DNA of 19,561 bases from an uncultured Veillonellaceae bacterium (GCA_902488965.1 CABTYA010000010.1:1-19561), one strand, 5' to 3'. Shown: positions 7,090 to 15,629, counted from the stretch's first letter. Notes: generated by a model not told the origin, from the letters alone. A program made the numbers and translations.

Positions 7090-10000
7090 ATGGAACAGCA
7101 ACTGGTGATGGAAGTAATCGGTAAGGCGTTTCGTGACGGGCAGTTTGACGAGTTGAAACAAGTTTTGCATCCGGATGCCGTGTATCGGTCGGAGTATGAC
7201 GGTTGCACCGTCAGCGGTGCGCATCGTATTTTGACCAATATGATGCGCATGTATCATGACTTGGACGCAAGAAACTCATACACCTATGAAGTCGTACATA
7301 AGAACAGCGTGCTGTATCCGACCGAGAAGAATCTGGAGTGGGACGCACCGGAGGGGACGTATTTCTGTGATTATGTGCTGATTTTGCGGCAGTACATTCC
7401 GAAATATCCGGTGGCGGTAGTGATCGGTTTGATGACGAATGACGGACAGCTGGCGGGGATTTATTTGGATCGTAATACCGATATTTTTGCGCTGGATTTT
7501 TATTGCGCCGGAGATGAGCCCGATTTTTCCGACGATTTGCCCTCCAGCGTCATACCTATGAGCGGGAAAGATCGATTTGTCGAGGCGGTAACGTCGTGGG
7601 AGCAAGGCCAGAGGTGGGAGAAATCGGAGCCGGAGGACGGTTTGTATATATGGCGACAGGCGAATGCATTTACCGAATGGTGGCTGCCGCAAAAGGGGTA
7701 TTCGGTGACGTCGTCGGCGGTGTTTGCGGATTGTATCGGTTATCGGTGTATGCGGGGCGGGCATGAATATACCGTGTTTATGTATGCAGACGGGAAACGA
7801 AATACATTGCAGTTCGGCGGTGATTTTTGTGCGCATCTTGCGACATTACCGTTTGCCGAGAACAGTACCGTATTGGTGCTGTACCTTAAGGTACAGCGGT
7901 ATCGTGAGGAGAACACGATGCGGTATCGTGTCTCGAATGATGGGGGATTGAAGTATTCTGAACCCGATTTGTGGCAACTGAAAGAAGTGAACGGGCGATA
8001 TATTCTCGTGCGCTATCCCGGCAGGGAAACGATGGACCGGATGCGGCAGTGGATGTATGCGTTTAATCGTGAAAGTATGGACGTGTACGACAGTATGTTG
8101 GCGTGCGATTATGTTTCGATTGAGGGGATTCCTTCGTATTCCGGCGTGTTTACCGGTGAGGAGTTTTATCACGTCCTCCGCCAACTGCACCAAGAATACG
8201 GCGATATGAAGGCGGGATATGTGCGTGACAATGCGGTCGGATACACCGAAGTTCCCTATATCGAAGGTGTCGGATTCTTCGAGTGGGACAACTACAATGA
8301 TACGGATCGGATGTGCGAGTTCTTTTGCCGACCGTTCACTTACGGAGAGATACCGTTAGCCGAGTTTGTTTACGAAGGGATGCGGGAAGAGGAGGAGTTG
8401 TCTGATCATATCCCGACGTTGGTGGCGGCGGAACCGTTGCCGCCGCAAGAGAGGGATCGATTTGCGGTCAAGTTGTATTTCTCGGACGATACATGCCGCA
8501 AGTGGGTATTGCCGGTGGGGGAAGAAACGGAACAGGACAAGGGCGATATGTTCGGCGGTCATCGTTGGATGGAGGACATCTGGGACTCGTTGCGGGTGAC
8601 CCCTGCCCGGCAATGTTTGCTCGGCGATCCCGACGGGGAACCGGGTATCGTCTGGGACAACGGTTTTTTCGTCAGCGGGATGCAGTGCTGGTTGGAAAGT
8701 GAAGTGTATTCCGAGCGGGTGCTCATGGATGAAGTGGTGTATGAGGACGAGCAGTATCGACTCCGAAAGCTGTGGCAGTGGGATGCGCGCGCCGTCAGCT
8801 ACTCTTGGGAGGCGGGGATGCTGAAAGTGTGGTTGGGGACGGACATTCCCGGCGAATACGGGCAGTCGGTTGCGATGTCGCCGGACGGAAGACGGATGAG
8901 CAGGATGGCGTTCGATGAGTTCGACAGTGATGAGTTTGATTCTGGTCGGGCGCTGGTCAGGGTCGATGGGGAAGGATACGGATTTATCGACAAAACGATG
9001 AATATCGCCATCCCGTTGCAATACGATGAAGCGGAGCCGTTTATCGGCTCCGTCGCTAAAGTGAAGCGCGACGGGCGTACGTTCTTTATCAATCCGGACG
9101 GAGAGGAAATACCGCCGAAGGGGGCGGTCGATTGGTCGAAGTATCGGGAGGTCCGTGAGTACGTCGAGGGAATGTGTTGCGTGTCGGCGTGGGACATGGG
9201 GGGCGCAAGGCTGGCCGATTACACCGATTACGAGGATATTGTCGGCACATCTGACGGTGTATGGGGATTTATCAATGAGGCGGGAGAAGAAGTGGTCCGG
9301 CCGCAATATATCTATGCCTTTGATTTTGAAAACGGACTGGCATGGGTGGCAAAGGGAGAATGGTTTGTCAGTCCGAAGTGGGATACGGAGAGCAAAAACA
9401 AATTTTATTGGAGTGAGGCGACGCAAGAGCTCAACGAACTGTGGGGCGCCATCGATGCGCAAGGCAATGAAGTCATCCCGACGATATTTGATGAACGACG
9501 ATGGTTTGAAGAGCGGTCGGATATTTTTCCGGTGCGTTACGGCGGTTGGAAGAACGGACATTGGGGGATTATCGATAATCGCGGGAATTGGGTGGTGGAG
9601 CCGATTTTTGCGGATATCGGTTATGAAGTGTGGGGGGATTTAGTAGTTTTTTATGATAGAGAGCCCGATCGTGTCCATGAGGATCCGTTGCAAGGAGTAT
9701 ATGATGCCGCCGCGAAGAAGGTGGTGCTCGAAGCGCAATTTGAGGATATTACGTTCGGACACAACGGGGATATTATCGCGAGGGTATTTGATGAAAAATT
9801 GCGCCGCAGGATTGAAAGAGTGTTTGACAAAAACGGGAAGGAGCGCTTTCCTTCAGTGTATTCCGGTGTTTGCCCCCTCGGGAAATTCTACGAAGTCTCC
9901 ATCGGTGATCGTCATGGGCTGGTGGATCGTGACGGGCATGTCGTTTTGCCCTGTGAGTATCACACGGATCAGTACGGCATTCAGTGTAAGCAACGCAGAG

Positions 10001-10302
10001 TGTACTTTACGAATAACGAAGGGCTGATGGGGGTCAATGATTTTGACGGGAATGTCATCATCCCGGCGATGTATGAGGATATTACCTACCGGGCGAAGGC
10101 GTTGTTGACGGTGACGGTCAAGGGAATGAAACAGGGGCTGATTACGCATGACGGGCGGGAGGTATTGCCCGCGGTGTACGAATCGATAGATTGGTATCGG
10201 TGGGATGATGACAAGCAAGACTATATATTGACGCACGGGGAGAACGGCTATATTATGTACCGCTTGGAGCGGCGAGGGAATGCAGCGGAGGAACATGCGT
10301 GA
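7090..10302 (+). CDS. Large WG-repeat protein, copy 1 (NTF2-like start, DUF2442-like centre)
   Basis: A 1070-residue protein of unknown function without signal peptide or membrane segment, so presumably cytoplasmic. Residues 1-138 have the look of an NTF2/SnoaL-like fold (FDELKQVLHPDAVYRSEYDG, then CDYVLILRQYIPKYPVAVV). Residues about 158-330 are unrecognised, and about 330-450 may be a second NTF2-like unit. Residues about 458-570 resemble DUF2442 (FAVKLYFSDDTCRKWVLPV, then GIVWDNGFFVSGMQCW). From residue 629 to the end runs a WG/KWG-type beta repeat array: GYGFIDKTMNIAIPLQYDE, GVWGFINEAGEEVVRPQY, LWGAIDAQGNEVIPTIFDE, HWGIIDNRGNWVVEPIF, HGLVDRDGHVVLPCEY, LMGVNDFDGNVIIPAMYE. The ATG at 7090 has AGGAGG (7078-7083) six bases upstream. 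GAT, ATT and TTT codons are commoner than in tuf or nifJ, by eye. Confidence 0.88.
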   Translation: MEQQLVMEVIGKAFRDGQFDELKQVLHPDAVYRSEYDGCTVSGAHRILTNMMRMYHDLDARNSYTYEVVHKNSVLYPTEKNLEWDAPEGTYFCDYVLILRQYIPKYPVAVVIGLMTNDGQLAGIYLDRNTDIFALDFYCAGDEPDFSDDLPSSVIPMSGKDRFVEAVTSWEQGQRWEKSEPEDGLYIWRQANAFTEWWLPQKGYSVTSSAVFADCIGYRCMRGGHEYTVFMYADGKRNTLQFGGDFCAHLATLPFAENSTVLVLYLKVQRYREENTMRYRVSNDGGLKYSEPDLWQLKEVNGRYILVRYPGRETMDRMRQWMYAFNRESMDVYDSMLACDYVSIEGIPSYSGVFTGEEFYHVLRQLHQEYGDMKAGYVRDNAVGYTEVPYIEGVGFFEWDNYNDTDRMCEFFCRPFTYGEIPLAEFVYEGMREEEELSDHIPTLVAAEPLPPQERDRFAVKLYFSDDTCRKWVLPVGEETEQDKGDMFGGHRWMEDIWDSLRVTPARQCLLGDPDGEPGIVWDNGFFVSGMQCWLESEVYSERVLMDEVVYEDEQYRLRKLWQWDARAVSYSWEAGMLKVWLGTDIPGEYGQSVAMSPDGRRMSRMAFDEFDSDEFDSGRALVRVDGEGYGFIDKTMNIAIPLQYDEAEPFIGSVAKVKRDGRTFFINPDGEEIPPKGAVDWSKYREVREYVEGMCCVSAWDMGGARLADYTDYEDIVGTSDGVWGFINEAGEEVVRPQYIYAFDFENGLAWVAKGEWFVSPKWDTESKNKFYWSEATQELNELWGAIDAQGNEVIPTIFDERRWFEERSDIFPVRYGGWKNGHWGIIDNRGNWVVEPIFADIGYEVWGDLVVFYDREPDRVHEDPLQGVYDAAAKKVVLEAQFEDITFGHNGDIIARVFDEKLRRRIERVFDKNGKERFPSVYSGVCPLGKFYEVSIGDRHGLVDRDGHVVLPCEYHTDQYGIQCKQRRVYFTNNEGLMGVNDFDGNVIIPAMYEDITYRAKALLTVTVKGMKQGLITHDGREVLPAVYESIDWYRWDDDKQDYILTHGENGYIMYRLERRGNAAEEHA

Positions 10303-10307
10303 GGAGG
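10299..10307 (+). promoter_or_regulatory. Stop-embedded ribosome site for WG copy 2
   Basis: GTGAGGAGG contains the TGA stop codon of copy 1 (10300-10302) overlapping the AGGAGG of copy 2, six bases before its ATG. This arrangement favours reinitiation by ribosomes finishing copy 1. Confidence 0.8.
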
Positions 10308-10313
10308 ACAGCG

Positions 10314-13300
10314 ATGAATGAGCGACAGCTGATGGAGATTCTTGGCAATGCGTTTCGTGACGGAGCGTTTGATGAGTTGAAACAAGTTTTGCATCCGGAG
10401 GCGATTTATTCTTCGGATTACGCCAACCTCACTCTTGAAGGGGCGGACGATATTTTGGCGCATATGGAACGAATCTATTCTTTGTTGGATTCGACGAATG
10501 CGTATACCTATGAAATCGTGTCAAAAGAAAGTGTGTTGTACCCGGGGGAGGATTGGGATGCTCCGACGGGAATGCATGTTAGTGATTACGTGCTGATTTT
10601 ACGACAGTACATTCCGGAATATCCGGTGGCGGTGGTGCTCGGCGTGATGACGGATGACGGACGGCTTTCCGAAATGTATATAGAACGCGATTCCTATGTT
10701 TTTGCGTTGGATTTTTATCATGAGCAAGATCATCCGGATTCTCCCGATGATTTGCCCTCCAGTGTTACACCGATGAGCGGGAAAGATCGATTTGTCGCAG
10801 CGGCAAAGTCGTGGGAGCAAGGCCAAAGGTGGGAGAAATCGGAGCCGGACGACGATTTGTATATATGGAGACGGGCGAACGCATTTGCCGAGCGGTGGCT
10901 GCCGCAAAAGGGGTATTCGGTGGCGCATTCGGCGGTGTTTGCGGATTGTATCGGCTATCGGTGTACGCGGGGCGAGCATGAATGTACTGTGTTTATGTAT
11001 GCTTACGGGCAGCGAAAGACATCGCAGCTCGACGGCGATTTTTGTGCGAAACTGGCCACGTTGCCGTTTGCCAAGGACAGTACCGTGCTGGTGTTGTATG
11101 TGAAAGTGAATCGCTATCTTGACGGCGATACGATGCGGTACCAGGTATTGAATTATTGCGGAATGGCAGACCGTGAACCGGATTTGTGGCAACTGAAAGA
11201 GGTGAACGGGCGCTATATTCTTGTGTTTTATCCCTCACAGGAAATGATGGACCAGATGTGGTCGTTGATGTATGCGTTCAATCGTGAAGACAAAGATGTG
11301 TATGACTGCATCCTGTCGCGGCATCATCTTTGGATTGAGGGCATCCCGCCGTATCCCGGAGTGCATGCCGATGTTGAGTTTTACCGTGTCCTCCGCCAAT
11401 TGCACCAAGAATACGGCGATATGAAGGCGGGATATGTGCGTTACAATGATGTTGTATACAGTGAAGTGCCCTATATCGAAGATGTCGGATTCTTCGGGTG
11501 GCACAACTACAATGATACGAATCGGATGTACGGGTTCTTTTGCCGACCGTTCAGTAACGGAGAGATACCGGTGGCTGAGTTTATTTATGCAGGAATGCGG
11601 GAACCGGACGATTTGTTTGATTATATTCCGGAGCTGGTGGCGGCAGAACCGTTGCCGCCGATAGAAATGGAGCGATTGGCAGCCAAACTGTATTTTGCTG
11701 ACGGGACATGTCGAAAGTGGGTGCTTCCGGTACGGAAAATATGGGACGGGAGCGTGTTCGCGTTTGCGCTGGGTCGAATTTGGTGGGATGAGATGTGGGC
11801 ATCAATGAAAAGGGTCCCCCGTCGCAAGTATCTACTTTCATATCCGGATTGCAGACCGGGCATCGTCTGGAACAACGGTTTTTCCGTCAGCGGGATGCAG
11901 TGCTGGTTGGAGAGTGAATTGTATTCCGAGCCGACGCTTATAGATGAAGTAGTGTATGAGGATGAATCGTATCGGCTCCGAAAACTGTGGCAATGGAATG
12001 TACACAGGATCGATTGCTTTTGGGGGATGGATATTTTGCGGGTGAATTTGGGAACGAAAACGCCCGGTCAATACGGAAAATACTTGGCGATATCGTTGGA
12101 CGGGAAACGAATACATCCTCGGGAATTTGATGTGTTTGAGGATTTCCATTGCGGTCGGGCGTGTGTCGGGATCGGCGGCCGAGGATACGGATTTGTCGAC
12201 GAAGAAATGAATGTTGTCATTCCGTTACAATATGAGCGGGCGGACGATTTTTTTGAATTCATCACCAAGGTACAGCATGACGGCCGTACGTTCTTTATCA
12301 ATTCGGACGGAGAGGAAATCCCGCCGAAGGGAGCGGTCAATTGGTCGAAGTATCAAGAGGTCGGCAAGTACGTCGAGGGAATGTGTCGCGTGTCGACGCT
12401 GTGTTTGCGCGGCGGAGATTTGGCGTATTATTCCGATTACGGAGATGTCGCCGGTATATGGGGGTTCGTCAATGAGGCGGGCGAAGAAGTGGTGCGGCCG
12501 CAATATATCTATGCCTATGATTTTGAGCAGGGGCTGGCATTGGTGGCAAAAGGGAAATGGACCATCAGCCCGGAGTGGGATAATGAGTATGCCCAAGGTC
12601 GGTATTGGACGGCAGAGGAATTATGGGGGGCGATTGATCAGGACGGGAATGAAGTGATTCCGCTGATATTTGACGAGATGCGATGGTTTGAAGACAGGCG
12701 AGATATCTTTGCGGCGCATTATGGCGGTTGGAAGGACGGACATTGGGGCGTCATCGACGATCGGGGAAATTGGTTGGCGGAACCGGTTTTTGCGGATATC
12801 GGTTATGAGGCGGGGAAAGATTTGGTGGTTTTTTACACGGAAGATCCTTGGACGAACGACGATGCGCCGCGAGGGGTATATGACTTGACGAATCGAAAGG
12901 TATTGTTGGAAGCGCAATTCCTGTATATCGATTTCGACATGAACGGGGATATCATAGCGGAGGTGTTCGATGAAAAACTGGGACGTCGTGTCAAAAAAAT
13001 ATTTGACAGGAACGGGAAAGAACGGTTTCCGTCGGTGTATTCGGATATTTGTTCCTCCGGAGCGTTTTACGAAGTAAAAATCGGATCTCTTTGCGGACTT
13101 GTAGATGCCGACGGTCGGGTCGTTTTGCCGTGTGAGTACCGCACGGGTTGGTACGGCATTCAGTGTAAGCAACGCAGAGTATATTTTATTGATGATGACG
13201 GGCTGATGGGGGTCAAGGATTTTGAGGGCAATGTCATTATCCCGGCGATGTATGAGTATATTACCTACTGGACGGAGGCGTTGTTGAGGGTGACGGTCAA

Positions 13301-13475
13301 GGGAAAGAAACAGGGATTACTGACACATGACGGGCGGGAGGTATTGCCCGCGGTGTATGATGAGGTACAATGGCGTGGTTACGACAACCAAGAGTATATA
13401 TTGACGCACGGGGAAAACGGTTATATTATGTACCGCTTGGAGCGACGAGAGAATGCAGCGGAGGAACATGCGTGA
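10314..13475 (+). CDS. Large WG-repeat protein, copy 2 (tandem paralogue)
   Basis: A 1053-residue paralogue of the preceding gene, alignable along its whole length: NTF2/SnoaL-like start (FDELKQVLHPEAIYSSDYAN), unrecognised second region, DUF2442-like centre (AAKLYFADGTCRKWVLPV, then GIVWNNGFSVSGMQCW) and the WG repeat array (GYGFVDEEMNVVIPLQYE, IWGFVNEAGEEVVRPQY, LWGAIDQDGNEVIPLIFDE, HWGVIDDRGNWLAEPVF, LCGLVDADGRVVLPCEY, LMGVKDFEGNVIIPAMYE). The start at 10314 is chosen because it aligns with copy 1 and AGGAGG (10302-10307) lies six bases upstream; an in-frame GTG at 10299 would add five residues made from that ribosome site. The stop codon of copy 1 sits within this ribosome site, so translation is probably coupled. 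Divergence from copy 1 is patchy, with near-identical blocks beside strongly changed ones (for example around residues 480-500). Function unknown. Confidence 0.88.
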   Translation: MNERQLMEILGNAFRDGAFDELKQVLHPEAIYSSDYANLTLEGADDILAHMERIYSLLDSTNAYTYEIVSKESVLYPGEDWDAPTGMHVSDYVLILRQYIPEYPVAVVLGVMTDDGRLSEMYIERDSYVFALDFYHEQDHPDSPDDLPSSVTPMSGKDRFVAAAKSWEQGQRWEKSEPDDDLYIWRRANAFAERWLPQKGYSVAHSAVFADCIGYRCTRGEHECTVFMYAYGQRKTSQLDGDFCAKLATLPFAKDSTVLVLYVKVNRYLDGDTMRYQVLNYCGMADREPDLWQLKEVNGRYILVFYPSQEMMDQMWSLMYAFNREDKDVYDCILSRHHLWIEGIPPYPGVHADVEFYRVLRQLHQEYGDMKAGYVRYNDVVYSEVPYIEDVGFFGWHNYNDTNRMYGFFCRPFSNGEIPVAEFIYAGMREPDDLFDYIPELVAAEPLPPIEMERLAAKLYFADGTCRKWVLPVRKIWDGSVFAFALGRIWWDEMWASMKRVPRRKYLLSYPDCRPGIVWNNGFSVSGMQCWLESELYSEPTLIDEVVYEDESYRLRKLWQWNVHRIDCFWGMDILRVNLGTKTPGQYGKYLAISLDGKRIHPREFDVFEDFHCGRACVGIGGRGYGFVDEEMNVVIPLQYERADDFFEFITKVQHDGRTFFINSDGEEIPPKGAVNWSKYQEVGKYVEGMCRVSTLCLRGGDLAYYSDYGDVAGIWGFVNEAGEEVVRPQYIYAYDFEQGLALVAKGKWTISPEWDNEYAQGRYWTAEELWGAIDQDGNEVIPLIFDEMRWFEDRRDIFAAHYGGWKDGHWGVIDDRGNWLAEPVFADIGYEAGKDLVVFYTEDPWTNDDAPRGVYDLTNRKVLLEAQFLYIDFDMNGDIIAEVFDEKLGRRVKKIFDRNGKERFPSVYSDICSSGAFYEVKIGSLCGLVDADGRVVLPCEYRTGWYGIQCKQRRVYFIDDDGLMGVKDFEGNVIIPAMYEYITYWTEALLRVTVKGKKQGLLTHDGREVLPAVYDEVQWRGYDNQEYILTHGENGYIMYRLERRENAAEEHA

Positions 13476-13480
13476 GGAGG
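13472..13480 (+). promoter_or_regulatory. Stop-embedded ribosome site for cbiZ
   Basis: The same GTGAGGAGG block as at the end of copy 1 holds the TGA of copy 2 (13473-13475) and serves as ribosome site for cbiZ, whose ATG is five bases downstream. It decides the cbiZ start at 13486. Confidence 0.8.
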
Positions 13481-13485
13481 ACAGG

Positions 13486-14538
13486 ATGGAATTGATGCGA
13501 TGGGAGAACGGCGATGTGCTGCACCGCTACCAGAAGGCGTTGGTGCTGGTGCTGGCGGGGGCGCGGCGGACGGTATCGACGTCGCCTTTGCACGGCGGCG
13601 TGCGTGAGGATCTGCGCTATGTATTCAATTATGATGCCAATCCGGGCGCGGGGATGGCGGCGAAATTGGAAGCGCCGACGTATGAGGAGCATTTGATGCT
13701 GCTTGCGACGCGTTTCGGCCTTGACCCCGCATTGACGACGGGGTTGTCGACTGCGGCGAGCATGCAAAATGTCGCACTGGCGACGGAGTCGTACCAAGAT
13801 CTCCATGTGACGGCGATCGTTACGGGCGGGATTGAGGTCAACGGCGGGCGTGTCGGGGATCCGGCGACATGGCACATGCCGCAGGAAAAGCCGCTGCAGG
13901 GGACGATCAACACGTTGGTGCATATTGATGCCGACCTCTGCGCGGGGGTGCTGACACGGGCGTTGGTGACGGCGACGGAGGCCAAGACGGCGGCGTTGCA
14001 GGAGTTGATGGCCAACAGCAACTACTCGTACGGGATTGCGACGGGGAGCGGTACGGACGGCACGGTCATGATCAGCGATATGACGGCGCGGTACCGGCTG
14101 ACGAATGCGGGCAAGCACAGCAAGTTGGGCGAGCTTATCGGGCGAGCGGTGATGCGGGCGACGAAAGAGGCGCTCGCCAAGCAGTCAGGGTTCACGCCGG
14201 AGCGGATGCATGCCATCGGGGAACGGTTGCGGCGCTACCGAATCACGGCGGATACATTGTGGGAGGAATATCGGACTGCGGGCGGCACGCGGGCCAAGTA
14301 CGATTTTATTGCGGCGTGGGAGCAGGCGGAGCGCGGTGCGGCGTTCGTGCCGACGGTGCTGTGGATTCACACGCTGGACGAGTGGCAGTGGGGATTGCTC
14401 ACGGAGGACGATGTCCGCTCGGCGTGGGAAGGGCTCGGGATGACGACACCGCTTGCGGCGGCGGACGATGCACGGGAATTGCTGCTCGTGTGGTGTCGGG
14501 AGCGAATCGTGCGGCCGCTGGCGGCGGACGGCGAGTAA
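13486..14538 (+). CDS. cbiZ: Adenosylcobinamide amidohydrolase (CbiZ family)
   Basis: CbiZ cleaves the aminopropanol side chain from adenosylcobinamide (or pseudo-B12) to give adenosylcobyric acid, letting the cell re-enter cobalamin synthesis with scavenged corrinoids; it acts in the cytoplasm. The 350-residue protein shows the family pattern: an N-terminal TVSTSPLHGGVRED stretch (residues about 29-42), an alpha/beta core containing TAIVTGGIEVNGGRVGDPA, and the strongly conserved NSNYSYGIATGSGTDGTVMI block at residues 177-196. The C-terminal 100 residues or so extend beyond the minimal CbiZ domain. It is the last gene of the WG-repeat operon, translated from the ribosome site that overlaps the stop of copy 2. 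No other cobalamin gene is in the window, so why it sits here is unclear. Confidence 0.88.
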   Translation: MELMRWENGDVLHRYQKALVLVLAGARRTVSTSPLHGGVREDLRYVFNYDANPGAGMAAKLEAPTYEEHLMLLATRFGLDPALTTGLSTAASMQNVALATESYQDLHVTAIVTGGIEVNGGRVGDPATWHMPQEKPLQGTINTLVHIDADLCAGVLTRALVTATEAKTAALQELMANSNYSYGIATGSGTDGTVMISDMTARYRLTNAGKHSKLGELIGRAVMRATKEALAKQSGFTPERMHAIGERLRRYRITADTLWEEYRTAGGTRAKYDFIAAWEQAERGAAFVPTVLWIHTLDEWQWGLLTEDDVRSAWEGLGMTTPLAAADDARELLLVWCRERIVRPLAADGE

Positions 14539-14647
14539 CGGCGCGGCGCGCCGGTAGCACCCGCATCGTACGGGGCGGTGCGCGGCTCGTGGAGCGACGA
14601 CCGCAGGACGGTAGGCTGCTCGCGGACATGACGACAGCAGCACAAGA

Positions 14648-14677
14648 AAAAGAGTCGGCAGTAGCCGACTCTTTTTT
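14648..14677. terminator. Bidirectional terminator between cbiZ and the convergent - strand gene
   Basis: A perfect 12-bp stem (14648-14659 with 14664-14675) closes an AGTA loop and has an A run on the left and a T run on the right. It can therefore end both the cbiZ transcript and the convergent gene whose stop is at 14708. The bases between cbiZ and this hairpin are GC-rich and hold nothing I recognise. Confidence 0.9.
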
Positions 14678-14707
14678 GTATGGATGATAGGGAGCGGAGA
14701 GAGCGAT

Positions 14708-15568
14708 TTATCTGACGATGCCCTTGCAAGTGCGTTCGGACTCGAAAGTCAGCGAGACAGTGGGGAGGTCCGTACCGCCCAGGCGACGCAGGATATACTT
14801 GCTCTGTCGTACGGGATAGGGCGTTTCCTTCGGTGCGCAATAGCGGGCACTGACGACGCGCGCAAACCGCGGGGTGTTTTCATTGCCGACCGGCACTTCC
14901 ACCCAGTCGCCGACACGAATGTCTTCGTTATCGGTCAGATACTGGTAGGGTTTACCGCCGGGGCTGAATATGCAATGGCAGCATTTGACTTCGTCCGCGT
15001 AGCCGTGGTTGAAAAAATCCGGATCTTGGCAGACGAGCAATGTGGCGGGATGGCCGAATACGTCATTGATGAAACCGTTGATTTCGTCAAAGAAGACGTC
15101 GGGTATGTGACGGCGCGTGTAGGCGCCTTCCCGTTTGCGAATGCGGCTCGAGAGGTAGCGGGCACGCAGGCGGTAGGCCACGCGCGGCATCGGAGAGCAG
15201 AGCTCCGTCAGCGGAGGTTGCGCGAGATTGCCGACCTCTTTCGGTGAGGGGACGATGGTTTGCCACGGTGCTTCCGTCCAGTCGGCCGCATCGATGGCGA
15301 CTCCGAGACGGTCCCGCCACTCGTCGGCTTTGGGGTGATATTTGATGTTGGCCCGATAGTGTAATCGTTCACGGCCGGACTCGATAAGACGCAGCGAGGC
15401 CTGCTTGCGTCCGATCTTGAGGACGGTGTGCAGGCGGTTCACGGCGAGGGTGAGGCGGTTGCCGCAGCAAATCAGCTGCGGGACGTTCGTAATCCATTCC
15501 GCACGCAGCTGCGTCAGGATTGCATCGGGGATTTGACAACAGTCGACAGACAGTTCGCGTTCCCACAT
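14708..15568 (-). CDS. Uncharacterised protein with a C-terminal small beta-barrel-like domain
   Basis: A 286-residue predicted cytoplasmic protein that I cannot name. The N-terminal 190 residues contain several cysteines (SVDCCQIPDAIL, QLICCGNRLTLAVNRLH) and a basic middle part (YRLRARYLSSRIRKREGAYT). The last 90 residues, from about residue 194 (FSPGGKPYQYLTDNEDI, then VGDWVEVPVGNEN and ETPYPVRQSKYILRRL), have the look of a small SH3-like barrel found as a free-standing or C-terminal unit in Firmicute hypothetical proteins; this is from memory of the pattern, not a search. The start is set by AAAGGAG (complement of 15577-15583) eight bases upstream of the ATG at 15568; the longer frame begins in front of that site. 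It is convergent with cbiZ and transcribed alone. Confidence 0.78.
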   Translation of the reverse strand: MWERELSVDCCQIPDAILTQLRAEWITNVPQLICCGNRLTLAVNRLHTVLKIGRKQASLRLIESGRERLHYRANIKYHPKADEWRDRLGVAIDAADWTEAPWQTIVPSPKEVGNLAQPPLTELCSPMPRVAYRLRARYLSSRIRKREGAYTRRHIPDVFFDEINGFINDVFGHPATLLVCQDPDFFNHGYADEVKCCHCIFSPGGKPYQYLTDNEDIRVGDWVEVPVGNENTPRFARVVSARYCAPKETPYPVRQSKYILRRLGGTDLPTVSLTFESERTCKGIVR

Positions 15569-15623
15569 GATAGTAGCTCCTTTCGACATATAGATGATGC
15601 GGCCGATGCCGCTTCGTACCTTT

Positions 15624-15629
15624 ATTGTA
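15624..15629 (-). promoter_or_regulatory. Possible -10 element of the - strand gene ending at 14708
   Basis: TACAAT on the - strand lies 55 bases before the start codon at 15568. No good -35 is visible at 16-18 bases further upstream; only a T-rich stretch is there. Confidence 0.35.

Larger units (their letters stand above)
7078..13484 (+). repeat. Tandem duplication of the WG-repeat gene with its ribosome site
   Basis: Two units of about 3.2 kb follow one another directly, each running from an AGGAGG ribosome site to just past the stop codon. Perfectly shared stretches include 26 bases (7150-7175 and 10374-10399), 41 bases (8186-8226 and 11401-11441), 29 bases (9973-10001 and 13152-13180) and 34 bases over the stop codon (10278-10311 and 13451-13484). 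Between these the units differ by many substitutions and small indels, so the duplication is old or is kept partly uniform by recombination. Confidence 0.9.

Noticed and set aside
7078..13484. The regularly repeated protein motifs considered as a CRISPR array or simple DNA repeat
   Set aside because: The repeats are degenerate at DNA level and are coding WG motifs; no short identical repeats with spacers occur.
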